In this document: one piece after another, positions 45,297-56,141 of the stretch
Layout of the letters: the number at the start of each line of letters is the position of its first letter
Position numbering within the stretch: the stretch's first letter is position 1
Program-made: the position numbers and the translations under genes
Notes under the pieces: model-generated
Seen by the model: only the letters and a program-made list of their open reading frames with translations
Told to the model about the DNA's origin: nothing
The model's database searches: none
Assembly (NCBI GenBank): GCA_963576725.1
Contig: OY755242.1
Span: 23,010,156 to 23,074,155, forward strand
DNA length: 64,000 nt
Reading direction: 5' to 3'
Source of the DNA: Azorinus chamasolen
Taxonomy: Eukaryota > Mollusca > Bivalvia > Cardiida > Solecurtidae

Positions 45297-46292
45297 GTTA
45301 AGTTGAGCCTGTTCTTTGCTTGAAGATTTTAACTGAAGTAATATAGTTATAACTGATAAACTTCTTAAGCAAGGTTACAGATATCACAAACTTCGGAAAA
45401 CCTTTTCTAAATTTTATTATCGAAATTTACCTCTCATTAGTAAATATGATTGCAATCTACGGACGTTACTGCGACAAGGCATTTCTCAACCAGAATTTAT
45501 GGGGATGTTATCTACAAACTTAGGAAAATTCGGGGTCATATCCATTTTCATGATTTGTTTATAAAACGCATAAAAATTTAAAAAGAAAGGTTATGATCCT
45601 ATTATATTGCAACACACTGCATGTTTGGTTATCGACCCTTTTACAGTCGGTAGCTACGCTTACCTCTTTGCTTGCGCGATGACAGGCCGAGGGTAGTACT
45701 CTATGATGGTATACTCTTAAACTTGGATACAGGAGGAGCTTACCAGACTCATGTATTATTTTTTCCCTGTCGTGCCCTTAACGGTTTACCTGCAGGTGCT
45801 CTGACTTCAGCAAAGTCATTGAGTACATATTTGACGGATTGTCACAGTTATTATGCTATGTTTTAAATGTTGTCCTGTGTTCACCGTCGTCTATGTTGTG
45901 GGTAAGTCCAGCGGGGATACCTTTATTTACAATATTTGTAAAGCTAGGGTGACTTTGAGAGAAGTGTGAGGTTAGGACGTCCGTAAACCGGTTTAAACCC
46001 CCCAGTGGTGTTTTTGCTGCTGACCGTGCCAAGGCGGTACTCTCTTTGTCACCCTTCCTTTTGTTTGCCTTGCGTCTTTGTGCTTGTGGTTTGTTCATGT
46101 TGTGGAACGTTTGTCCCTGGTTCTTGTGTCTCTTTTGGTGTTTTCTGTGTTCATTTCGTGTGTGTGTGTGTGTGTGTGTGCGCGTTTGGGTGTGTGGTTG
46201 TGTGTGTGTGTGTGTCATGCTGTTTATCGGTGTTTTGGTGGTGGTTGCGTCTTGCATGTGGCTTTGTCTGCTTCACTTTACTACTTTTCCAT
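45297..46292 (+). mobile_element. Naiad N1b inserted in N2, ATATAA target duplication
   Basis: 5'-truncated N1 copy: C-terminal RT (LLKQGYRYHKLRKTF, GDVIYKLRKIRG with shifts, DPFTVGSYA), stop, and 3' UTR with a (GT)n tract at 46157-46220, ending TTTTCCAT. ATATAA stands at 45291-45296 and 46293-46298, and N2 reading (PRAPSHRVYI, then SQLIR) continues across the two sides, giving an empty site. About eight filler bases (GTTAAGTT) lie at its 5' junction. Confidence 0.85.
45946..46055 (+). ncRNA. Conserved Naiad 3' UTR structured block (N1b copy)
   Basis: AGGGTGAC/GTCACCCT, GAGAG/CTCTC, palindrome GGACGTCC, CAGTGGT/GCTGCTG hairpin and ACCG/CGGT hairpin, all intact. See 56142-56249. Confidence 0.65.
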
Positions 46293-46397
46293 ATATAAAC
46301 CCTATGAGATGGGGCACGGGGAACATCTTCGTCAAGATGAGGTAACTTTACAATATTAATATCAAAATCATCTTTTTTATAATATATTTTAGAAGAA

Positions 46398-47233
46398 ACA
46401 AGGACATGTTGTATTGCTATGCAAGACATGAGTCCCCCACCGGACTGAAAAAAACCCATTCACTCTCCCCACCCCACCCATCCATGGTATATACATGATC
46501 ACCTGAATGGTATTAGTACCTACTTTCATACATTGAATCAGTAAATAAAAAGTTATTGTCCCGACAAGAAAATATGAAAAAGGGGAGTAACTCCAAACAT
46601 TTATGCTAGAGTTGTTGACCTTGTGCATGACACTACACATCATCATGCTTATTCCATATGAGAAGTTTCAAATCAATTTAACCAGTACAAAAAAAGTTAT
46701 TAACTGGACAAGAAAATATGAAAAGGGGAAGTAAAAATATTGATGCTAGACTTATGGCCCTTGTGCATGACACTACCCCTTATTATGATTGCTCCATATG
46801 TGAAGTCTCAAATCAATTGAAACAGTAGATAAAGAGTTTTTGTCCGAACAAAACTATGTAAAAGGGGAATAACTCCAAAAATATTGATGCTTGAGTTATG
46901 GCCCTTGAGCATGACATTTCCCCTTATCATGCTTCTTCAATGTGTGAAGTTATAATGAATTTGACTTTGTAGGAGATATGACCAGGACATGAAACGTGTT
47001 AGACGGACGGACGTTCTAACGGATTGAGTGTATATGGCTATTCCTTTGTTCAAAATAGCCACACAAACTGAAAATAAGCCACATAAAACCGACGAGAACA
47101 AAATATATTTTGTTCTCATGTAATTATCTAGTCACACAAACTGGAATGGTTAGCGCGGACAGACGGACGGTCGGACGGACAGACGGAATCGAGCAAACCT
47201 ATAGTCCCCCAACCAGTAACCGATGGGGGACTA
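46398..47233 (+). mobile_element. Pearl/HINE-like element inserted in N2 (E4)
   Basis: Begins ACAAGGACATG, with CATG inverted 22 bp on, then AGTCCCCCACCGG; ends CCGATGGGGGACT. Inside are three to four units of about 130 bp (ACAAGAAAATATG, AGTTATGGCCCTTG, GCATGACACTACCCC) and GACGGACGGACG and ACGGTCGGACGGACAGACGG tracts. N2 codons run to Gly-Ile-Ile on one side and Ser-Ser-Lys-Ile on the other, so the empty site is known to within one base and there is no long target duplication. Confidence 0.7.
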
Positions 47234-47573
47234 ATAATTCCATCATCAATTTTAAGGTCTAGATCAACAAACGCTGCATAATTGTCGGACGGGTTAGCTT
47301 TATTCAATTTGAGTTCTTTTGGATAAATTGCATCAAAGAAATGGTTAAAAATATCATCCACATATCTAGAAGTTTCATTGAAGGTTTATATCTTCGTGTA
47401 ATTGTGGATTCAAACGTAACATGAAATATCTTTCATAGCAGTACAAAACCAAATCTGCGACACGTAGTGCACAATTCGTACCCATAGGAATACCAATTAC
47501 CGGACGGTAAATAGCATTCCCATTACGTACACATATGTTATCCAAAAGTAAGGTTAGTGATTCGAAAACTTTT

Positions 47574-47823
47574 GAGCAAGTCCAATTGGTGTAATATTTC
47601 ATTTGCTCGTCAGTAAAGAAAGCTTTTTCAGCATTTCATGCCAGCAATTATGTTTTTCCCGGGCAAATACTTTCTGGATTAAGTCAGTAAGAATATCTGA
47701 GCAAGTCCAATTGGTGTAATATTTCATTTGCTCGTCAGTAAAGAAAGCTTTTTCAGCATTTCATGCCAGCAATTATGTTTTTCCCGGGCAAATACTTTCT
47801 GGATTAAGTCAGTAAGAATATCT
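47574..47823 (-). repeat. Exact 125-bp tandem duplication in N2 RT
   Basis: 47574-47698 and 47699-47823 are identical by eye. 125 is not a multiple of three, so the duplication shifts the RT frame. The identity of the two units implies a recent event (or an assembly artefact). Confidence 0.85.
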
Positions 47824-48258
47824 TTAATTAAATTATGGGGAAGACTTGTGTACAAAGTAGAAAAAGCGTAGGTGCTTACAGTGGATACCTTTTATTCGTA
47901 AGTTTGTTCAAGACTTCTGAAGGGTTCTTAATAGACCAGAAGAGATTTATTCCAGAATTTTCATAAGTCTGATCGCAGTAGATTTTTACATATTCTTTTA
48001 ACTTCGTTAAACAAGAAGTCAAAAGTATAGACAATTTAGTAAATGTACATCGAGCTAGAATGTGCAATGAAACGCGCATAATATTTTTTGTATATAGTTT
48101 TGGTAACCAATACATTGTAGAAAGTTTATGTTGCGTAATTTTAATATCGGTTCCAAGTTGACATGGTTTGAAACGATGTTCTTTTCGTCAGTGGTAACTG
48201 AAATGTATGACTTTGTATTAATAATGTCCTGCTTCCAGACATCGATATAATGTAATTG

Positions 48259-48261
48259 TCA
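48259..48261 (-). other. In-frame UGA before the RT domain (N2)
   Basis: Frame: Ile-Ile-Ile-UGA-Gln-Leu-His-Tyr-Ile-Asp. Same site as 54510 (N1f) and 23111 (N1a). Confidence 0.65.
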
Positions 48262-48627
48262 AATAATAATCACGTTATTCGATGCCATATCAGCAGGAAC
48301 AAAAGTGTATTTTGAATGGAAATCCTGTAAACCCTTTTTAAGATGTTTAAAAGAACTTCTAGGCTTAGGTGGAAGAAGGTGTTTATTAGAGCTATAAAAA
48401 GAAATGCATTTGTTTTCAATTAGAAAGAGCATTAGACTCAACATGTTCTCTTCGACACCATTTAATACTAATCTGAACTCGACAAGAGTTAAAATCTATC
48501 AAGTATGGTATTCTATATTTGGGACCTTTATTCAAAAGAGATCATAGACGTTTATCTTTTATTATCTCAAAATTACAAGTAATCACATGACCAACCGGAG
48601 AATAGCAAAACTTGAGATGGCGCAATC

Positions 48628-48630
48628 TCA
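48628..48630 (-). other. In-frame UGA in the CxC linker motif (N2)
   Basis: Frame: Asn-UGA-Asp-Cys-Ala-Ile-Ser-Ser-Phe. N1f has Ser-UGA-Asp-Cys-Ser-Ile-Ser-Ser-Phe at 52595. UGA takes the first Cys of C-x-C. Confidence 0.65.
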
Positions 48631-49480
48631 ATTATCAGGAATATTATCAATAATATTAAGGCCGGTCACAATTTTATTATAATTAGAAATTGTATTTCTG
48701 ATTGGTCTGTTATATTTGTAGCAGATGATAGGTGGTTCTGTATTTTTAAAGTATTTAGGAATAGTGTCAATTACATTTTTGTCTGTAAAATACTTTGGAG
48801 GTCAATAAAATCAATACCTTTATTATTAAAAGAAATTTTCAAGAAGAATCTTTCGTGTTCAGATAATTTGTCAATGTGCGGTGTGAGAACATGTAGAGTA
48901 AAGCTTTGTATCAAACTAGCCGTTCCTATGAGAGGATCTGATCTAAAAATAATTTTATCGACTTGCTCGTCAATTTCTTTTAATGTAGATATAGATAAGG
49001 AGGAAAGTCTAGAAAGCATAACATGTTTACCAGAAGTTAGACGTAAAGTATGTAGATCAAGAATAGTCATTTTTAAACGAGATTTTCGTTTACTATTACC
49101 ATATGTGCGAATGCCATGTGATCGAGATTTGCGTTTTCTTATAGAAAAAAATGAAAAACTATCTATATCAGGTTCTTTTGAAATATTTCCAGTCTGGTAA
49201 ATAATCATTCAATCCTAAAGGAAAAGGTGTTTGCAATTTGTTTATCCAATTTAATTCAGATATAGATCTAGCTTTCGATTTAAAGCTACTGGTAGTATCC
49301 TTATCATTTGTTATATGCTCTACAATTTGTACTAAAACATCTTTAAAAGGATGGCCAGATTTCCAAAAGTGTTTGTATAAAAATGTTTTAGTTTACGATT
49401 TCGACACTGATATGCGTGCTCCTGAAATCGAGACTTCAAAGCACGCCCTGTTTGGCCTACGTACTGCAACTAGGCGCGTT

Positions 49481-49483
49481 TCA
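49481..49483 (-). other. In-frame UGA in the endonuclease lead-in (N2)
   Basis: Frame: Val-Leu-Thr-UGA-Asn-Ala-Pro, as in N1f at 51730. The surrounding codons differ between N1f and N2 mostly at third positions while UGA is kept. Confidence 0.7.
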
Positions 49484-49682
49484 AGTTAAAACATAAAAAA
49501 CGTTAGTAGTAGTACAATCAACGTCTGAATTTGTCTTGACATTAAATGTTCTGTCATTAACTGTTGGTTTTATAGCGGAATTACAAGAAATGTTACTACC
49601 ACATACGCACCTCCTAGCAAAGCACTTCTGGATAATCGGATACACTCTGTGTCGCTTATATACGAGCCGTTTACAAATAGAA

Positions 49683-49741
49683 GGAGACTTTTCTGAACAT
49701 TTTGGTACCCATGAAAAAATATAGGGGGCGCACGGTAGGCA
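49683..49741 (-). mobile_element. Solo end of the foldback element
   Basis: CTGAACATTTTGGTACCCAT, GAAAAAATATAGGGGGCGCA and CGGTAGGCAC match the right end of the 34237-35958 element (and inversely its left end). Cut by Naiad N1c before the terminal TATTGGCTCCCTGAG. Confidence 0.6.
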
Positions 49742-50336
49742 CCTTTTCATGATTTGTTTATAAAAAGCATTAAACATTTAAGAAAAAAGGTTATGATCCC
49801 ATTGTATTGCAACCCACAGCATGTTTGGTTATCGACACTTTACAGTCGGTAGCTACGCTTTCCTCCTTGCTTGCGCGATGACAGGCCGAGGGTAGTACTC
49901 TATGATGGTATACCCTTAAAATCAGATACGGGATGAGCTTACCAGACTCATGTATTACTTTTTCCCTGTCGTGCCCTTAACGTCCATCGGGGATATCTTT
50001 ATTTACACTATGAAGCTTGGGTGACTTTGAGAGAAGTGTGGGATTAGGACGTCCGTAAACCGGTTTAAACCCCCAGTGGTGTTTTTGCTACTGACCGTGT
50101 CAAGGCAGTACTCTCTTTGTCACCCTTCCTTTTGTTTGCATTGCGTCTTTGTGCTTGTGATTTTGTTCATGTGTGGAGTGTTTGTCTCTGGTTCTTGTGT
50201 GTCTGTTGGTGTTTCTGTGTTCATCTCGTGTGTGAATGTGCGTTTGGGTGTGCAGTTGTGTGTGTATCATGATGTCTATTGGTGTTTTGGTGGTGGTTGC
50301 GTCTTGTATGTGGCTTTGCCTGCTTGACTTTACTAC
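49742..50336 (+). mobile_element. Naiad N1c 3' copy
   Basis: Starts in the last RT codons (CATGATTTGTTTATAAAAAG), continues through VIDTLQSVAT-like shifted frames, stop and N1 3' UTR, and ends CTTTACTACTTTATCATT. 5'-truncated. Contains the structured block at 50018-50126. 50337-50702 to its right shows no recognisable feature. Confidence 0.8.
50018..50126 (+). ncRNA. Conserved Naiad 3' UTR structured block (N1c copy)
   Basis: GGGTGAC/GTCACCC, GAGAG/CTCTC, palindrome GGACGTCC and CAGTGGTG hairpin intact; the last hairpin is weakened by CGGT to CAGT. See 56142-56249. Confidence 0.55.
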
Positions 50337-50702
50337 TTTATCATTAAGGTGATAATGGTTTCTACGTCAATGTGTTTCAGCAAATGAATAACATTGATCT
50401 GTGACGTAATGTGTATTATTGGTGTCATACACAGGTATTATGCATCATGGCTCATTAAGCCATTCCCCCGTTTTTGCTATTAATATATACATTACAGTCA
50501 TGTTTCTCTATGTATATGTTAATTAAAAGTACTAAACAATATTGCTCCCTCCTTTCCTTCTATCCTGCTTAAATACATGATACGCAGCCATTTTACGCTT
50601 GCGTAAAACCTTCCTTGTTTGTATTTGAATGTTTTGTTGTCAAAAGACCACGTCTTACCTTTACATATGCCTTTCACATGGTCTACTCTTATCATTTTGT
50701 TA

Positions 50703-50812
50703 GATGGAAAAGTAGTGAATCAAGCAGGCAAAGCCACACACAAGATGCAACCACCACCATAACACCGATATACAACATGACAAACATACACACACAACCA
50801 CACCATAGTGGC
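50703..50812 (-). mobile_element. Naiad N1d 3'-terminal fragment
   Basis: AGATGGAAAAGTAGTGAATC, AAGCAGGCAAAGCCACACAC and AACACCGATATACAACATGA match the last 110 bp of N1 in reverse. Confidence 0.75.
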
Positions 50813-50890
50813 TCATGTTTAAATATGTAATGCTTCAAATAAACGGTGTAAACCACTTACAGTCAAAACTCGATATTACGAACTCGCTTA

Positions 50891-51075
50891 AATGGAAAAG
50901 TACTAAAGTCAAGCAGGCAAAGCCACATGCAAGACGCAACCACCACCAAAACACTGATAGACAGCATGAGACACACACACACACACAAACACACAACCAC
51001 ACACCCAAACGCACACACACACACGAAATGAACACAGAAAACATCAAAAGACACACAAGAACCAGAGACAAACGT
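50891..51075 (-). mobile_element. Naiad N1e 3' fragment, head-to-head with N1f
   Basis: AATGGAAAAGTACTAAAGTC, GCAAAGCCACATGCAAGACG, a (CA)n tract, and CACAAGAACCAGAGACAAAC are the N1 3' end in reverse. Together with N1f (plus, 3' end at 56475) it gives an inverted pair with both 3' ends facing outward, an arrangement known for PLE insertions. Confidence 0.75.
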
Positions 51076-51461
51076 TTATGTGTTTCTCATTTGGCTGCAC
51101 AGTTTGAGGATGACATGTCAAGGTCAATGTCATCTTTGAAGGTCAAAGGTCATTAACATTGGCCATAACATTTGAACGAGTAGATATACAGCCTTGATAC
51201 TGGTATGAATGTGTATCTCATGGAGCCGCACAGTTTGAGGGGTGACATGTCAATGTCAAGGTCATCCTTCATGGTCAAAGGTCACAAACTTTTAACATTG
51301 GCCATAACTTTTGAACCATTAGAGATACAGACTTGATATTTGGTATGCATGTGTACCCCATGAAGCTGCACAGTTTGAGGAGTGAAATGTTCAGATCAAT
51401 GTCATCCTTCAGGGTCAACTATCATATTGAGGGGGCATAGTGTTTCACAAACACATCTTGT
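51076..51461 (-). mobile_element. Pearl/HINE-like element end with core repeats (E6)
   Basis: On the minus strand it begins AACAAGATGTGTTTGTGAAA with the hairpin GTGTTTGTGAAACAC, then TATGCCCCC, then about three units of roughly 130 bp (each with GCACAGTTTGAGG on the plus strand, AAGGTCA and ACATTGGCCATAAC). The other end with the tetranucleotide tract is missing. It lies between N1e and N1f. Confidence 0.6.
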
Positions 51462-51690
51462 TCATAATGGACCTAAAATCGTTCTGTCTCCTTTAAAGAA
51501 ATCTATTCTTCGTTATAGTAAAGTCCATCTAAATTCACATTATTTGAACAAAAGACCTAGGGTGTATCCAATAATTACTAAGTGCAATAGTAAGAGGTGT
51601 ATGTGTTGCAATTTCATTTCTACTAGATCAACAATTAAATCTCTTGTTAATGGTAGAGTGTTTCGTGTGAAGATTAATTCTGATTTAGAC

Positions 51691-51732
51691 TGAAACTCAT
51701 CTAATATTATATACTAGTATGTTCTTACATGA
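51691..51732 (+). other. Two in-frame UGA codons in the endonuclease lead-in (N1f)
   Basis: UGA at 51691-51693 (Asp-Leu-Asp-UGA-Asn) aligns with Cys TGT in N2 (Asp-Val-Asp-Cys-Thr). UGA at 51730-51732 (Val-Leu-Thr-UGA-Asn-Ala-Pro) aligns with UGA in N2. A TAG at 51715-51717 between them is a decay stop (Leu-like position). The frame is then open for 186 codons to 52290. Confidence 0.7.
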
Positions 51733-52525
51733 AATGCGCCACGTTGTGGCATTCAATATGTAGGTAAGACAGTACGTACCTTAAAAACTAGGTTTCGTGA
51801 ACACAGTTACCATTGCCGGATCAAAAAAGTACGCAATTTTCTTAACCAGCATTTTCGTCATACAGGACATTCTTTCAAATATGTTTCGGTTCAACCAGTA
51901 GAACAAATTTATTATGATTCTAAAACTACTAGTAATTTCAAATCTAAAGCTCGTTTTATCACAGAGCTAGACTGGATAAAGAAGTTACAAACATCTTTTC
52001 CTTTAGGCCTTAATGATAACATTTTCCAAAGCGGCAACATTTCTAAAGATCCAAGCATCGATATTTTCTCTATATTTTCTATTCGAAAACGTAAAAGTAG
52101 ATCACATGGCAGACGTAGAAATGGTAATATTAAGCGTAAATTACGTCGTAATATGTCTATTTATGATTTACATACCATTCTAAAACAAACTGGTAAACAT
52201 TATATGTTATCTTGTTTATCGTCTGTACCCTTTTCCTGTCTTAAGTCCATAGACGAAGAGGCTGATAAAATTTATATGCGTACAGAACGTTAGTTAATAC
52301 CGCCTAACATATACAAGTTTACACACAGCATGCTCTTCGTCCACGTATTGATAAAAAGAATCTGAACATAAAATACATTTTCTGAAACTTCAGTTCCTAA
52401 ATAAAGGTATCGCTTTTATTGATATTCAAAGTATATTTCGTGATAAGAATGTAATCGATACTATTCCCAAATATTTCATCAACTCTGAATCACCTATCAT
52501 CTGTTATAAATATAATATACCTATT

Positions 52526-52597
52526 TGAAATGTTATTTTTAACTACAATAAAATTGTCTCTGACTTAAATATTGATGTTAATACTCCTATTTCTTGA
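52526..52597 (+). other. Two in-frame UGA codons in the linker (N1f)
   Basis: UGA 52595-52597 is the first position of the C-x-C linker motif and is shared with N2. UGA 52526-52528 (Pro-Ile-UGA-Asn-Val) aligns with Arg in N2 and in the 43.4 kb copy, so it is more likely ordinary decay. Confidence 0.6.
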
Positions 52598-52880
52598 GAT
52601 TGTAGCATTTCTAGCTTTTGCTATAAACCAGTCGGTCATGACATTACTGATAATTTTGATATCATTAAGGATAAACGTCTCAGGACCCTCCTAACTAAAG
52701 GACCTAAATATAGATTACCTTCCCTTATTGATTTTGACGCTTTTCGAACTCGTATTGCGGAAGCTATTCAAGAATTCTGCATCAAATGGTGTCGTAGAGA
52801 ACATGCTGATGTTAATGCCCTTTCGGATTGGAATAAATGTATTTTCGATATTGTTGATACGCGTACATGTATTAGTTTTT

Positions 52881-54374
52881 ATACGCCCGTTTGAAAAAGG
52901 GACATATTATGGAATGGCGCTGTCTGTCCGTCTGTAACATCTCTAATTCAAGTTCCCCTTGGTGGATCCTTCTCAAATTTAACCACAATGTTTATCTAGA
53001 CATGCTACAGTAGCTCGTTTATCCAAGGTCAATGTCGCTTAATTGGACTTAGAATGTGCGTTTAGCAAAAATGTTAACCGGTCTGTCTGTCTGTAACATC
53101 TCTAACTCAAGTTCCGCTTGGTGGATCCTTCCCAAATTTAACCACAATGTTTATCTACAGTAGTCTGCAAGTCCCGGCTCGTTTATCCAAGGTCAAGGTC
53201 GCTTTATTGGATTTAGAATTTGCGTTTAGCATTTGCGTTAAGCAAAAATGTTAACCTCAGTTTATGTGGAACAAGTCCATTTATTTACATAACACTTTGT
53301 GATAAAGCTTTGAAACTTGGAACACTTATTCACCGTCACAACCTTCACCTGTAAGCAAGAGGTAATAACTCTGTCAAGCATTTTGACTGAATTATGCCCC
53401 TTTTTAACTTAGAATTTTTGGTAAAGGCTTTGTTAAAGTCCATTTATTTACATAACCCTTTGAGATGAAGCTTTTAAACTTGGAACATTTGTTCACCATC
53501 ACAATCTTCACCTGTAGACAAGAGTACATAACTCTGTCAAGCATTTTGACCGAATTATGGCCCTTTTTAACTTAGACTTTTTGGTTAAGGCTTTGTTAAA
53601 GGCCATTGATTTACATAATATTTTGAGATAAAGCTTTTAACCTTGGAACACTTGTTCACCATCACGAGCTTTACCTGTAGGCAAGAGTACATAACTCTGT
53701 CCAACATTTTGACAGAATTATTCCCCCATTTAACATAGAAATTTTGGTTAAGGTTTTGGTTAAAGTCCACTTATTTACATAACCCTTTTAGATTAAGCTT
53801 TTAAACTTGGAACACTTGTTCACCATCATAATCTTCACCTATAGGCAAGTGTATATAACTCTGTCTAACATTTTGACATAATTATGACGCTTTTTAGCTT
53901 GGGATTTTTGGTTAAGGTTTTGGTTAAAGTCCACTTATTTACATAATCCTTTCAGATAAAGCTTTCAAACTGAAACATTTGTTCACCATCACAAGCTTCA
54001 CCTGTAGGCAAGAGTACATAACTCTGTCTAACATTTTGACGTAATTATGACGCTTTTAAGCTTGGAATGTTTGGTTAAGGTTTTGGTTAAATCCACTTGT
54101 TTACATAATCCTTTCAGATAAATCTTTTATACTTGAAACATTTGTTCACCATCAGAAGCCTCATCTTCATCTCAAGCATTTAGACACAGTTTTGGCACTT
54201 TTTAATTTAGAATTTTTGGTTAAGGTTTTTTGTTAAAGTATGCCTATTTACAACATTGAAACTTGGTTGTCAAAATTGGACTTAGAATTTGAATTTAGCA
54301 AATACGTTAACCCCCAGTTTATGTTGAACAAAACCTCCTCGACGGGCGTATATTGTGCCCACTGGCACTCTTGT
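52881..54374 (-). mobile_element. Pearl/HINE-like element inserted in N1f (E5)
   Basis: On the minus strand it begins ACAAGAG, hairpin TGCCAGTGGGCA, then CAATATACGCCCG, and ends CGGGCGTAT. Six core units of about 163 bp lie at 53270-54240 (each with TTTACATAA, AAGCTTTTAAACTTGGAAC, TTCACCATCAC and AACTCTGTC). Two further 160-bp repeats with CTGTCTGTCCGTCTGTAACA lie at 52918-53230 near the other end. N1f codons run to Ile-Ser-Phe-Tyr on the left and Lys-Ser-Asn-Tyr on the right, so the empty site is known to one base and lies between two T. Confidence 0.75.
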
Positions 54375-54509
54375 TACAAATCAAATTACCATCTTTTACC
54401 ACCTCGACCTAGAGTTACATTTCGCTATTTGAAGAAATACATTTCTAATTTTCATTCAAATTATGTTCTTGTTCCTGCTGACAAGGCATCAAATAATGCA
54501 ATTATTATT

Positions 54510-54512
54510 TGA
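54510..54512 (+). other. In-frame UGA before the RT domain (N1f)
   Basis: Frame: Ile-Ile-Ile-UGA-Arg-Leu-Tyr-Tyr-Val-Asp. Shared with N1a and N2. Confidence 0.65.
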
Positions 54513-56141
54513 AGATTGTATTATGTTGATGTTTTAAAGAAGGAGCTAACTGATTCAAAAACTTATATAACAGTTCAAACACCTGAAAAAGATATAATAT
54601 CGGAACATTTAAAAATGTGCAATAATCTTAAGTCTGGTCCTAACATAAAACAACATAAACTTTCTACTTTGTACTGGATTCCGAAACTACATAAAAACCC
54701 TTATAAGGCACGTTTGATGGCCAACTCTATCTGTTGTACCACTACTAAATTATCTATACTTTTGACTTCCTATCTTACTACGATCAAACAACATGTAAAA
54801 CGCTACTGTGATAAAATATATGAAAATTCTGGTATTAATGTTTTTTGGTCAATAAAAAATTCAAATGATGTTTTAACAAAACTTGAAAATGAGCAGTATA
54901 ACATTTCTTTACTGAGCTCTTATGATTTCTCTACACTCTATACTACTCTACCTCACCATCTTATAAAGGATAAACTTATTAAATTAATAGAAAAAACCTT
55001 TGCCAGAGAAAACAACATGTTCACTGCTTGTAATGTTCAACGTTCATTCTTTTCGAATTCAGAAGTTGAACATTACACAATGTGGACTTGCCTTGATGTT
55101 TGTAGATCTCTTACCTTTCTTTTAGATAATATATGTGTGCGTTATGGGGATACCATATATCGTCAAGTTGTTGGTATACCCATGGGTACAAAGTGTGCCC
55201 CTCTTGTTGCAGATTTGTGTTTGTATTGCTATGAGAGGAATGTTATGCTTAGCTTAAAACCTGATACACAGACCGATATTGTTAATCCTTGTAATAAAAT
55301 CAATTTGACATTATAGCTTCATTTTTAGATTTGAATCTTTCAATTACAAATGATAAAGTTTCCCAAAATGTACGATAAAACAGAAGATTTTAATTTTAAA
55401 ATTGTTTATTTTCCTTTTCTAGATGGAGATGTGCCACGTTCTACATATTATGGGGTTAATATTTCTCAACTTATTAGGTTTGCCTGAGCCTGTTCTTTGC
55501 TTGGAGATTTTAACAGACGTAATTTAGTTATAACCGATAAACTTCTTAGGCAAGGTTAAAGATATCACAAACTTCGGAAAACTTTTTCTAAATTTTATTA
55601 TCGAAATTTACCACTCATTAGAAAACATAATTGCAATATACGGACGTTACTGCAACAAGGCATTTCTCAACCAGACTTTTATGGGGATGTTATCTACAAA
55701 CTTAGGAAAATTCGGGGTCATATCCATTTTCATGATTTCTTTATTAAACGCATTAAAACATTTAAAAAGAAAGGTTATGATCCTATTATATTGCAGCACA
55801 CTGCATGTTTGGTTATCGACCCTTTTACAGTCGGTAGCTACGCTTCCTACTTTGCTTGCGCGATGACAAGCCGGGGGTAGTACTCTATGATGGTATACTC
55901 TTAAACTTGGATACAGGATGAGCTGACCAGACTCATGTATTACTTTTCCCTGTCGTGCCCTTTACGCTTTACCTGCAGGTGATCTGACTTCAGCAAAGTT
56001 ATTGAGTACATATTTGACGGTACATATTTGACGGATTGTCACAGTTATGATGCTATGTTTTACATGTTGTCCTGTGTTCACCGTCGTCTATGTTGTGGGT
56101 AAGTCCATCGGGGATACTTTATTTACACTATTTGTAAAGCT

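Larger units (their letters stand above)
44379..49682 (-). mobile_element. Near-complete Naiad N2 with two later insertions
   Basis: Without the insertions N1b (45297-46292) and E4 (46398-47233) the element is about 3.5 kb. In 5' to 3' order on the minus strand: Cys-rich motif (KCFARRCVCG near 49640), VLT-UGA-NAP (49481-49483), GIY-YIG core YVGQTGRALKSRF (near 49450), LNWINKLQTPFPLG, basic motif KRKSRSHGIR (near 49130), NKGIDFIDLQSI, linker N-UGA-DC (48628-48630), PPKPRSSFKHLKKG, VPADMASNN-III-UGA (48259-48261), then RT with GIPMGTNCA (near 47480), the end of the RT beyond N1b, and the 3' UTR. Frameshifts, a 125-bp internal tandem duplication and stops make it inactive. N-terminal endonuclease order defines it as Naiad-type. 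Confidence 0.85.

Noticed and set aside
44379..46292. Head-to-head N2/N1 pair formed in one event
   Set aside because: The N2 codons continue on both sides of N1b with ATATAA duplicated, so it is a later insertion of N1b into one N2 copy.
52526..52528. Selenocysteine at Pro-Ile-UGA-Asn in N1f
   Set aside because: The matching codon is Arg in N2 and in the 43.4 kb copy, not Cys; simple decay is more likely.
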